This document shows positions 31,792-39,369 of a stretch of DNA of 64,000 bases, one piece after another. The notes beneath the pieces were generated by a model that ran no database searches, was not told the DNA's origin, and saw nothing but the letters and a program-made list of their open reading frames with translations. Source of the DNA: Phymorhynchus buccinoides. Taxonomy: Eukaryota > Mollusca > Gastropoda > Neogastropoda > Raphitomidae. Positions within the stretch are counted from its first letter, which is position 1, and each line of letters begins with the position of its first letter. The stretch is taken from NCBI GenBank assembly GCA_017654935.2, contig CM065686.1:25378733-25442732 (forward strand), read 5' to 3'. The translations under genes were made by a program, and so were the position numbers.

Positions 31792-33464
31792 CTGCCACTA
31801 GCTCACGTGACTCACAAGATGTCCCATTACAGTCTGTGGTTATATGACCCTAGTCTTTCAAATCAAACACGCGCCTATGTTATATGGTCACAAGTCACTG
31901 TCTGGTCCAAGTTGGAGGTCCTTGTGACTGAATTTCTTCCGACTGATCAAAGGCATTCCTCAGTTGTTATCTGATCAGCCGGTCAGTTGTAAGACGAAAG
32001 TGTCTGTTCAGCACATGCCGAACAAGTTGAAAGCGTTATATACTACTTCAGCGAGGGCGAAATTTCAAGTTTTAGACTTTTGTTGGTAAGCTGAAGGATA
32101 CATTCAGATATCTCATGATCTGGGTTGCAGGAGTTTGGTCAGTTCTTGGATGGTAGCATTAATAACTCACAATTTACAAGTCATATTGCCTAAAACATCT
32201 GATAGCATGAAAATATACCCCTTTTAGAGTGTTTCTATGAAAAAAAAATGAAAAACTCATTTTTGTCGATATATCATGATCTGGCAGGTAACCCTCGATA
32301 TGTCGTAGCAAATTGGATCATCAGTGTTTACTATTTTACAAGTATGTATGCATTATTGGTATCATAGCATTAATTGATATCCGTCTTTATACTAGTTAAA
32401 TATCTTTCTGCATACACTTTAACTGACAAGGAGCTAAATCGATATTCTTGCAAACCACAAAATGCAAGGAGAATCTAAAGTAGTTAACACAATATGAAAC
32501 CAATGTGATCAACAAAATAATAGATGAAATAAAATATAAAACTTTGCAAGTAACATGATATGAATTAATTATAAGTGAATCAATTATATCTCGAAAGACG
32601 TCACTTCACAGGAGAAGACAAAACTCAATATTTCAGTCATTTCATGTTGAATTACATCAGATTTGTTCATATGACATCATTGTCAGTGTTTTATCTTTGC
32701 AAATTGTCATTGACAGCTTTGTCAGATGATACCCCAACACATCGAAATTGACCAATTTTAAGTTAGGTTATTTTAATTCCCAGGTGATGATATGACATAT
32801 ATAGTACTTAGGGGGGTTGTGTACCCCTTAAGGCATTATCGTAATATGAGGTCAATTTGTGGATCTCCAGTTCAATATTGGAAAAGATTTAGATCACCAG
32901 CGTCTGTTAAAAAGTTTCTGCTTCCACTGTATTAACTTTGTAACTGAGACCGTTTTCTAGAAGCAAACGGATTTCTGAAGACTGACAAATTGGTCCTTGC
33001 ATACCTGTATGGGTCAGTGCGCACCCTACATACAGGTGTTGCATTTTTATCTATATACACTTATATGTAACCATAGCAACTTTCACCCCACACCAAGTGA
33101 GGAAGGAAACCTTAACGTAAAATGAGTAGATTCAGATTTTACCTTCTAACTCCATGAAAGTTGGTCTCTTTCATTTGAAAAATGGAATCTGGAAGAAATA
33201 AAGGTCAATGGAATAAATGACGCAATCATGATGCAATTTCTTTTCATTCTCTATGATTTCAAGGGGGGGGTACGCACTCACCCAGCCAATGCATAGACTC
33301 GTAAGTACTCTGTTATGTTGTGTGTGTTTTTCCAACAGCTTTCAGTGTTCCGCACTTTGAAATCCTCTGAAATGGGCCCGGACGGAAACGAACCATTGGT
33401 CAACAATTTCCGCCCTACTCAGCCACTGAACGGACGAGTGATCATCCGCAACTACAAGATCTAA
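26679..33464 (+). CDS. alpha-carbonic anhydrase, last four coding exons (5' end missing)
   Basis: Alpha-carbonic anhydrases interconvert CO2 and bicarbonate at a zinc held by three histidines. Joined, the four exons (26679-26771, 27396-27462, 28576-28730, 33339-33464) give 146 residues that match the C-terminal part of the family in order. All junctions are AG...GT and phases agree; exon sizes of 93 and 67 nt and a 156-nt-class exon parallel vertebrate CA genes as I recall them. The third zinc His, the SLTTPP strand and the closing [12 protein letters not shown] motif are present. Cys after SLTTPP fits the extracellular subgroup, where it pairs with an N-terminal Cys. The protein ends soon after the core, without a membrane or GPI tail, so a secreted enzyme is inferred. 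Exons for the signal peptide and the first two zinc histidines are upstream or in the gap. The paralogue is not resolved; a role in shell or acid-base physiology is possible but unsupported here. Confidence 0.93.
27125..27345. repeat. GT-rich imperfect microsatellite (intronic)
   Basis: TGTGTGTGGG/ATGTGTG-type repeat inside a carbonic anhydrase intron. At its left edge a GAAGAAGAAAAAGAAG stretch (27100-27116) looks like a retroposon tail. Confidence 0.75.
27396..27462 (+). CDS. carbonic anhydrase 67-nt exon
   Basis: Acceptor TTTATAG, donor CCAG|GTATGT. It encodes [20 protein letters not shown] plus YP and leaves one base for the next codon. It corresponds to the helix following PDGLAVLG in the family, a variable segment, and its length of 67 nt matches the equivalent vertebrate exon as I recall it. 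N-N-T would be a possible N-glycosylation sequon in a secreted protein. Confidence 0.9.
27566..27618. repeat. (AC)n microsatellite (intronic)
   Basis: Short AC array in the carbonic anhydrase intron. Confidence 0.8.
27661..27823. mobile_element. piggyBac-like MITE (163 bp)
   Basis: The left end TTAACCTCTTCAGTGCCGAC and the right end, read in reverse complement, ATAACGCCTTCAGTGTCGCC form terminal inverted repeats. The left boundary is TTAA, the piggyBac target; the right is TTAT, one change away. It is rich in CpG and has internal GACGTATGTATACGTC. Non-coding. Confidence 0.55.
28019..28493. mobile_element. piggyBac-like MITE (475 bp)
   Basis: It is bounded by TTAA on both sides, with 12-base termini TTAACCTTCACC and, in reverse complement, TTAACGTTCACC. 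Inside, CACTACCCATACTC or CAGTACCCATACTC recurs three times (about 28072, 28153, 28215), each near a TTCCAGATG/TATCCAGATG phrase, so it holds a short internal repeat array. It sits in the intron about 80 bases before the SLTTPP exon. Confidence 0.6.
28576..28730 (+). CDS. carbonic anhydrase active-site exon (SLTTPP)
   Basis: Acceptor TGTTTGCAG, donor TCTCAG|GTAGCT. With the carried base it makes 52 codons. It opens [20 protein letters not shown] and contains [19 protein letters not shown]. By CA2 numbering, Leu198, Thr199 and Thr200 (the proton-relay and substrate-positioning residues) are intact, as is the Trp209 equivalent in VTW. Cys following TTPP is characteristic of extracellular CAs (CA4, 6, 9, 12 and 14 types). 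No disabling change is seen. Confidence 0.95.
28905..28990 (-). mobile_element. SINE tail fragment (intronic)
   Basis: GTCTCTGTGAAATTCGGGTT then GCTCCCATCTGGAGA matches the tail region of the SINE at 36803-37190 in the same orientation. It is truncated at both ends. Confidence 0.5.
29127..29744. mobile_element. MITE of the ATATTTTACGGACTA family, long copy
   Basis: Ends TACTGTATTTTACAGACTAC and, in reverse complement, TACCATATTTTACGGACTAC match the shorter copies at 29814 and 33953. The interior (29470-29700) holds two near copies of CAAGGGCATTCACTCTTGC, so a different sequence appears to be nested or amplified inside. Confidence 0.6.
29814..29966. mobile_element. MITE of the ATATTTTACGGACTA family, short copy
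   Basis: Termini TACCATAGTGTTCAGACTAC and (reverse complement) TACCATATTTTACGGACTAT, with AAGGCGCAC just inside. It is 153 bp and can fold along much of its length. Confidence 0.7.
31072..31300. repeat. (GT)n followed by (ACAG)n
   Basis: GT array to about 31175, then GACAGACAGACAGA-type tetranucleotides to about 31300. Confidence 0.9.
31637..31788. repeat. (GA)n microsatellite in two blocks
   Basis: Two GA arrays separated by about 30 unique bases (31709-31737). Confidence 0.9.
32305..33338. other. 3' part of the last carbonic anhydrase intron
   Basis: AT-rich intronic DNA with no recognisable exon or transposon, ending in the pyrimidine-rich acceptor TTTTTCCAACAG. Confidence 0.5.
33339..33464 (+). 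CDS. carbonic anhydrase terminal exon
   Basis: Acceptor TTTTTCCAACAG. It encodes 41 residues, from [10 protein letters not shown] through [18 protein letters not shown] to NYKI and TAA at 33462. The N-N-F-R-P-x-Q-P-L-N-G-R motif is the conserved C-terminal strand of the fold. Translation stops about ten residues after it, so there is no transmembrane or GPI-signal extension. The preceding intron is 4.6 kb and full of repeats. Confidence 0.93.
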   Translation, partial: LSVFRTLKSSEMGPDGNEPLVNNFRPTQPLNGRVIIRNYKI

Positions 33465-33952
33465 AGACTGAAGAAACACATTCTACAGCGTTCTACGGTT
33501 TCTTTTTTTTTTCTCTTTTTTTTTTTATAGGGCTAAGGGTGTAATATGCTGAATATTTCAAGGTCATTTACCCAGGTTGACTATAAAATTTCTCTTTTCC
33601 ATTCAATATTTTTCTTCTTTTTATATTATTTTCTCAAATGTTCTCCAACATTCAAGGGTGTAAGCGTGGTCCTTTTCCCTAAAATGTGATTTCAAAGCAC
33701 TGCCACAAGTGAACAAAGAAAAGAATTTCATTCAACGTTCTACTTTGGACAAGACAAAATAAGAACTATCACTCCATTAATATAAGAAACACATACCTGT
33801 ACTTGATAGAAAGTCTCATCAGTGAAATTTCTTATACAGCGTTGGTAAGGTTTCTTTCTATTTTCACCAAAAGCATGGTGTGTTTTGCTTTAAAAATAGG
33901 CTGAAATAGTTCAGGTTGAGTGATGTGTGTTTTGGTAAAAGATAAGAAAATG

Positions 33953-34108
33953 TACTGTATTTTATGGACTATAAGGCGATACTTTTTTCCTAGACTGAGA
34001 CCCCTGCGCCTTATAATGTGACTGATAATATAGTAAGAAACTATGGTAACAAAATCTGATTTTGTGTAAAATATGGTGGGTGCGCCTTGTAATCCGTAAA
34101 ATATGGTA
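33953..34108. mobile_element. MITE of the ATATTTTACGGACTA family in the 3' flank
   Basis: Termini TACTGTATTTTATGGACTAT and (reverse complement) TACCATATTTTACGGATTAC, with AAGGCG next to each end. It is 156 bp, 490 bases after the carbonic anhydrase stop, and so probably within the transcribed 3' UTR. Confidence 0.75.
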
Positions 34109-34123
34109 TATCATTTATCAGAA

Positions 34124-34129
34124 AATAAA
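34124..34129 (+). terminator. candidate poly(A) signal AATAAA of the carbonic anhydrase gene
   Basis: This is the first canonical AATAAA after the stop codon at 33464, 16 bases beyond the MITE. If used, the 3' UTR would be about 680 nt and include the whole MITE. A non-canonical or later signal cannot be excluded. Confidence 0.4.
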
Positions 34130-35322
34130 ATGTTGTGTTTTCCAATGCCAAATACCGAAGAGTTTTTGGGAGTAGCGAACAGTATGTGCAATGTTTCTAT
34201 GTGGATCTCTGCTACCAGTATTATTTATTGTTTGGTACTAGCTTCCTATTTGAGTATGCAGTGTTATGGGATGTTTGCTTTATACAATGCAACGTCAGTG
34301 ACACTTTTGTTTTGCTTCTATTTTGTTTATTTTCATGTGCATTGTAAAAAACAATAGCTAGTTTACAAACACTGGGACCCCTTATTTGGACTTTGTAGCT
34401 CACAATCATGATTCTGACAATTTATATCATTTTGGGGCTTTTGTGTGTATCAAATATTCAATGGAATATTGTAACCAATTCATATTCAATTCTTTATGCT
34501 CAAATTTAAAATGGTGGTGAAATGTGTATAATTTGGGTCTTTAAGTGAAAAAATGCTGCTGAGATTTATATGAGATTGACTTGAACTTTCAGGCATGAGG
34601 GCATTTTTCTATAAATACAATCACTTGCTAATCTGTAAAGAAGGATACTAACAAAACAAAACAATCTGTTTTATTCATTTACTTCTCTTCTTTGACTTTG
34701 TTCTTTTCAATTGTCATTTTCTGAATAGCACTTCTATTATAATAACTGTAAGATACAGCACTTATAACATTTACCCACAGAATATCTCTATTCGCATCAA
34801 GGTGTATTGAATAACTTTTATTAAACTTATGTGTGTGTACTTATTTTGTAGGCATGCTACATGATATCGCGTGTTTTCTTAATCTAATCACATTCCAAGA
34901 CAAGATTTCTCTTCTTTTTGTTGTTGCCAGATGTTTACAATGATTTCTGTCAAAGTTGATTTTTTTATTAACAGTTTTGTTTAAAATTGTGTTTATTTTA
35001 AAAAAAAATTATTTTATTAAAAATAAATCTAATGAAAAGAAAAATTAAATTTAACTTTAATTTGGTAGCCAAGTTGAGTTCATTTAATTTTAAATGTTGA
35101 TAATTTGTGTACCCAGAATGAAATTATACATTGCCCAGGAAAGAAAATCGAAATAATGAATTTTAATTAAGCTAATTAATGTGAGGACAGTTTTGTATAT
35201 GAATTTCTTTAAATCTAGGATTAAAGAGGACTACTCTTTTGGAATATTATGTCAGTTTTGGGGGGTTTTCCCTCCTTATGTTTGACTGGTAAATTTGATG
35301 TTATGTTTGTTTGTTTTGTTTT
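34130..35322. other. AT-rich 3' flank, no gene seen
   Basis: Strongly AT-rich with A runs near 35000. No ORF of interest and no defined repeat. Confidence 0.5.
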
Positions 35323-35463
35323 CTTACCCTGGCTTAAAGACTCCAGGGATCATCCCAACAGCCGAATCTCTTGAACACTATGGCACAAGTGCACCAGCTA
35401 GGGATCCGAATATTACGTGTGTGACCGTTTTTTATGACCCGCCACACTCCGACTTCGGAGGAT
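35323..35463 (+). repeat. dispersed repeat A, copy 1
   Basis: CTTACCCTGGCTTAAAGACT, then CCAGGGATCATCCCAACAG, AGTGCACCAGCT, ATTACGTG, GACCGTTTTT and CACACTCCGACTTCGGAGGA in order. The same blocks occur in the same order on the - strand at 60681-60835. It ends in a short hairpin (CTCCGACTTCGGAG). Confidence 0.75.
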
Positions 35464-35560
35464 GATGTTATGAATATTAAAGTTTTGTTTCATGCATTAT
35501 CCAAGATCTCAGGATTATTCTTTAGTTACAGTATGTGATTCTTTTCCGTTGCATTTTTTT

Positions 35561-35561
<1 letters not shown>

Positions 35562-35607
<46 letters not shown>
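35562..35607. repeat. (CT)n microsatellite
   Basis: Pure CT array. Confidence 0.9.
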
Positions 35608-35612
<5 letters not shown>

Positions 35613-36007
35613 GTTTCTTAATTCATTTTTTAATGCATTTAATTGTTACTTGGATGGCTTGGAGATGTTTTTGTATTCAAGATTTTCTTATGCTCTGTTT
35701 ACTTCCATGTTGAGCATGCTTTATTCGCCTCATGATGTAATATGTTAAGAATAATCAATCACACACAAAAAGTTGTAGTGAAGCAAATGTACATTATTTC
35801 TGTTGGTTCAATCAAAATATAGGCTTGCGATTTGTGATGACCTCTGAAAGAATTCCAGATAGATTCTTTCATATGTGTAGTATTGTAATCTTCCAAGCAG
35901 TAAGATTGTTACTAGTCAAGCTTGAATTCCTTTCGTCAATAAAACTTGCAGATACTATTATAGAATATTGTTAAACTATTTTCTGTGTGAATCTGTACCT
36001 AAGAGGT

Positions 36008-36014
36008 AGGTGTG

Positions 36015-36053
<39 letters not shown>

Positions 36054-36176
36054 ATGTGCATGTGTGTGGTGTGCATGTGTGTGTGGTGTGTGTGTGTGTG
36101 TGTGTGTGTGTTTTACTTCTGTGTGTGCGCGCGCGTGTGTGTGTGTGTGTTTTTTACTCTGTGTGTGTGTGTGCAC
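36008..36176. repeat. (GT)n microsatellite
   Basis: GT array with CATG, TTTTACTTC and GCGCGC interruptions. Confidence 0.9.
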
Positions 36177-36319
36177 ATGCATGCTAGTGTACGCTCACTT
36201 TCCCCTCCCCCTATTGAATGACAATTTCATATTGTTTGGTGTGCAGGGCTCTGTATTGTCGCTAGTAATAACACAAAAACACACACACAAATAACTCTGG
36301 GCAATACAGTAGTTTTTCT

Positions 36320-36321
36320 AT

Positions 36322-36361
<40 letters not shown>

Positions 36362-36409
36362 GTCAATCTGTCCCTCCCTCTTCCTCTCTGCCTCTCTCTC
36401 TTTGTCACT

Positions 36410-36465
<56 letters not shown>

Positions 36466-36472
36466 TCTTTCT
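36320..36472. repeat. (CT)n microsatellite
   Basis: Two CT blocks (36324-36361 and 36413-36461) with CT-rich sequence between them. Confidence 0.9.
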
Positions 36473-36666
36473 ATTTCCCCCCATCTTTCATTGTTTTGGT
36501 GTGTGTTTTCAAAGTACAACACAACATCAGCATCAGAACAGGTAACAGCCTCATTCATTTTCATACAGCTCCAACTGGTGCTCTCTCTCTCTCTGATCAG
36601 TGGTTGGTTTTCTCCAAGGTACATCACCACACAGATTATATACTTACTGAACTGCCATAGCCAACC

Positions 36667-37030
36667 ATGACTGCTAGATAGCAAGAGGGGCCAGTTGCTA
36701 TTCTGGACAGCTGGACTAGAATTTGTAACGGAGATGCCTTGCCTGAAATATACCCCCGCTCTCTCGGCCAAAAGGATTTGAGGGCAGCTGGCATTGGGGA
36801 AGGTATTAGGTACTTAATAGTCACAGAGGCGTCTCTGTGAAATTCTGGTTGCTCCCACCTGGAGAGCGTGTTGCAGCCAGAGGCGCGCCACACAATTTTT
36901 TTTTTTTTTTTGTATACGATTTTTGTGTGACTGATGAGTGGGGGGGGGGGAGGGGGGGGGTAAATTTTGACTAAATGACAACTTTTTCGTTGCCACTGGG
37001 TTTAGCGTATGCTAAGTGCATGGGCACATG

Positions 37031-37061
<31 letters not shown>

Positions 37062-37275
37062 TCCACGTTCAGACCGTAAGGCCTAGTGCAAAGTGAGAGG
37101 AAAATTTAAAGACCCTGTACCCAGGTTCGAACTCGGGTTTATTTGACACGAAGCGAATGCGCTACCACTAAAGTCTAAACGATCCTTTTGGCAGCATCAC
37201 TAAGAGCCAGTTCAAATGCCCCTTAGTTTGAGAGGGATAGTCTTTCACCAAAAAGTAAGCTAAGCTGTACCATGA
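36667..37275 (+). repeat. dispersed repeat B, copy 1, interrupted by a SINE
   Basis: The left part (to about 36802) matches 44390-44530: CAGTTGCTATTCTGGACAGC, then GATGCCTTGCC, CAGCTGGCATTGGGGAAGGT. The right part (37187-37275) matches 44553-44665: AATGCCCCTTAGTTTGAGAG and GTAAGCTAAGCTGTAC. The SINE at 36803-37190 lies exactly between them. Confidence 0.65.
36803..37190 (-). mobile_element. tRNA-derived SINE, near full length
   Basis: Read on the - strand, the head has an A-box-like TAGTGGTAGCGC (37170-37159) and a B-box GAGTTCGAACC (37134-37124). A body with GATGAGACGATAAACCGAGG follows, then an A run, then CTCCAGGTGGGAGCAACCAG, AATTTCACAGAGACGCC and a TA-rich tail. This order of RNA polymerase III boxes, conserved core and tail is that of a tRNA-headed SINE. 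The core resembles the one I recall for MetaSINE/V-SINE-type elements of molluscs; family assignment is from memory. A G run at 36940-36960 (+ strand) interrupts it. Confidence 0.65.
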
Positions 37276-38857
37276 CGTGTATTGTACTTGTAGAACTAGA
37301 AGATACCAATTGTGTGGAGAATATTTACTATTATGGGGAAGGACTATAAAGATGGGATTAGCCGGAGGAAGAAACGGTGAATGACAAAAATGACAAGCCA
37401 GTAGCAATTTGTTTTAATTAATTAAGGCAAACAATTAAGTGCATCACCACATAATGCAATACAGTGCATGAGTAATGTTTCCCCTCCCACCTCCCAACAC
37501 ACACACAAACGTCATCATGCTTCTCAATGGGACACATCAGTTTAAGGGGACATGTCATATCACTAACCACTGTACAAAATTTGAAGGGATTCTGTGCAGA
37601 GGTTCACAAGATATTGCCAGGGTCAGTTTTATTTTGATGGTTTTGGTTAATACTTTTAGCCTTTAGTGATTGTATTTGCTCCACTGGATACACCAGCTTC
37701 AATGCGATTCTACAAAATTTGAAGTTACAAGATAATCTTGGGATAGGCAAAAAAAACCCCAGATCATCCCAATATCCCATTGCCAATGTCTGTTTGTGTG
37801 TATGTGGAAGGGTGTGTGTGGGGTGGAACTGGAAGTGTGTTGGTGATGCACATGCTTAATGCCCGCTTTAATGGGAAATAACCCTTCCAACAAATCGTGC
37901 ACTAAGTATAAGTATATTGATACAATGGTTACTTCCCTTTGTATCGTTTCTTCTGCTGCAAGTCGTGAAACGGTAGAATAAGCCGTAGAAGACCTTGAAT
38001 TATGTGCATCCATGATATTTATTTTGATCACTTGTTCTGCGTTGTTTAACAAATAAGTATACAAACCCATCGAACAAAAATGAGGTCACTAGCTCAAAGT
38101 GTGAAAAATCAAGAACCAATCACGCTGCAGGATGTCATTTGTCCCGATATCCACAGGAAGTGCTTTTCCTGCGACGAGACTGTCTCCACTGATCGAATTA
38201 CTAGTCTGCTCACTAGGGGGAAACATCACATATGAATGAATCCACTTTGCAGATAATAATGTAAACAGAGCTGGTCCGGTGAGATGCATGAGGTGTTTCC
38301 AGTAACAGAGAGAGTTGTGTGGGGGGTTTTGCACCATCATTTATGGCTATCGGCACATGTCATCTGTCACACTGTGATTGAGTCACTCAATTGATGAGTG
38401 AAAAACAAACAAAAAAAATTGGATTTTGGAAGAGCTTGCCCGCCAGTGTTCGGCTTTGATGTCGTTGTTTCACTTTCAGTGTCACTCTGACTAGGAGGAA
38501 TAGTCTGCTGCTTGGATGATGTCATTCCAAGCCGTTGTCTACTGGGTGAGCCTCTTCTTCTTTCTTACAACCACTATCATCTTTGTTGTGTCATCAGAGA
38601 ATCACGCGTTCGTCTCCTCTGGCTCTAGATATCATGATCATGGTAATGCTCAAAATCTACATCACTATCAGTCGTGGTAACTGACGTGTCACAAACTGAA
38701 GTTGTCTCAATGAATGGAAGAGGAGCGGTCAAACTTCGAAGGGAATGTTGGATTTTCATATGGTTGCTTCTCTTCAAGTTCAGACTGTGTGCGCACATGT
38801 ATTGTTACGTATGTGTGCGTGTGTGTTTATACATCATGTGTGTGTGTGTGATTTGGG
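37276..38857. other. intergenic sequence, no gene seen
   Basis: ORFs up to 123 codons occur on the - strand but show no family features. No repeat beyond a short GT run at 38812-38850. Confidence 0.45.
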
Positions 38858-39157
38858 GGGTGCACCTTATAAAAATATTAAAATGGTGCACCTTAGGCCG
38901 GGTTCACATTAGACGCGTAAGTTCCGTACGGAAAACCCTAAATAAGTGGAAGAAAGAAGTATAAAAGTTTAGGCATATTATAATTTATATATATATATTA
39001 ATATAGTAATATACATAGGGGAAATTCGGACACGTGGGCAAATCTTTTCCCTTCTTTGTTTCACTTATTTATGGATTGCGCACGAGTTTCCGCACAGAAT
39101 CTTCGCTTATGTGTGTACACGGCCTAATACAAAAGTTATAGTCCGAAAAATATGGTA
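38858..39157. mobile_element. ATATTTTACGGACTA-family MITE remnant split by another MITE
   Basis: GGGGTGCACCTTATAAAAAT and GGTGCACCTTA on the left, and AAGTTATAGTCCGAAAAATATGG on the right ending GGTA at 39157, are the internal and terminal parts of the MITE family seen at 29814 and 33953. The TAGGCCG element lies between them. Confidence 0.5.
38893..39127. mobile_element. TTAGGCCG-family MITE, copy 1 (nested)
   Basis: The left end TTAGGCCGGGTTCACATTAG and the right end, in reverse complement, TTAGGCCGTGTACACACATA form inverted termini. Further in, AAATAAGTGGAAGAAAGAAG and AAATAAGTGAAACAAAGAAG also pair. It is 235 bp, non-coding, and inserted in the MITE remnant around it. Confidence 0.7.
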
Positions 39158-39324
39158 ACTCAAAATTGAAGGGACTGAAAGTTTATTTTGAGATACTCAG
39201 ATAGCCAGTTTTTTTAACATAAGAAGTATTAAAGTGGGACCACAAAATTATTGCGAGTTAATCAGTTATATATCCAGTCTTTTTGGGGTTATCAGGTTTT
39301 TTTAGTTAGCAGGAATCCACTGTA
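39158..39324. mobile_element. pogo/Tigger-like MITE, truncated copy
   Basis: CAAAATTGAAGGGACTGAAA, GTGGGACCACAAAATTATTG and GGAATCCACTGTA match the copies at 48482 and 56463. The left terminus (TACAGTGAAAATCG) is missing, apparently lost against the adjoining MITE. Confidence 0.55.
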
Positions 39325-39369
39325 GTACTACTATTACTAGTAGTTTATTAGTAGTTAATTTCTTATAAT

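Larger units (their letters stand above)
30109..32304. mobile_element. possible 2.2-kb non-autonomous element with 24-bp inverted ends
   Basis: GACATATCGAGGGTTGCCTG at 30109 and its near reverse complement ending at 32304 (CAGGTAACCCTCGATATGTC) form a 24-base inverted pair with one mismatch inside the carbonic anhydrase intron. The interior holds GT, ACAG and GA microsatellites and no ORF. Whether the pair are true element ends is not established. Confidence 0.3.

Noticed and set aside
37115..37190. Genuine tRNA gene on the - strand
   Set aside because: A and B boxes are present but no cloverleaf or acceptor stem can be formed, and the sequence continues into a SINE body and tail.
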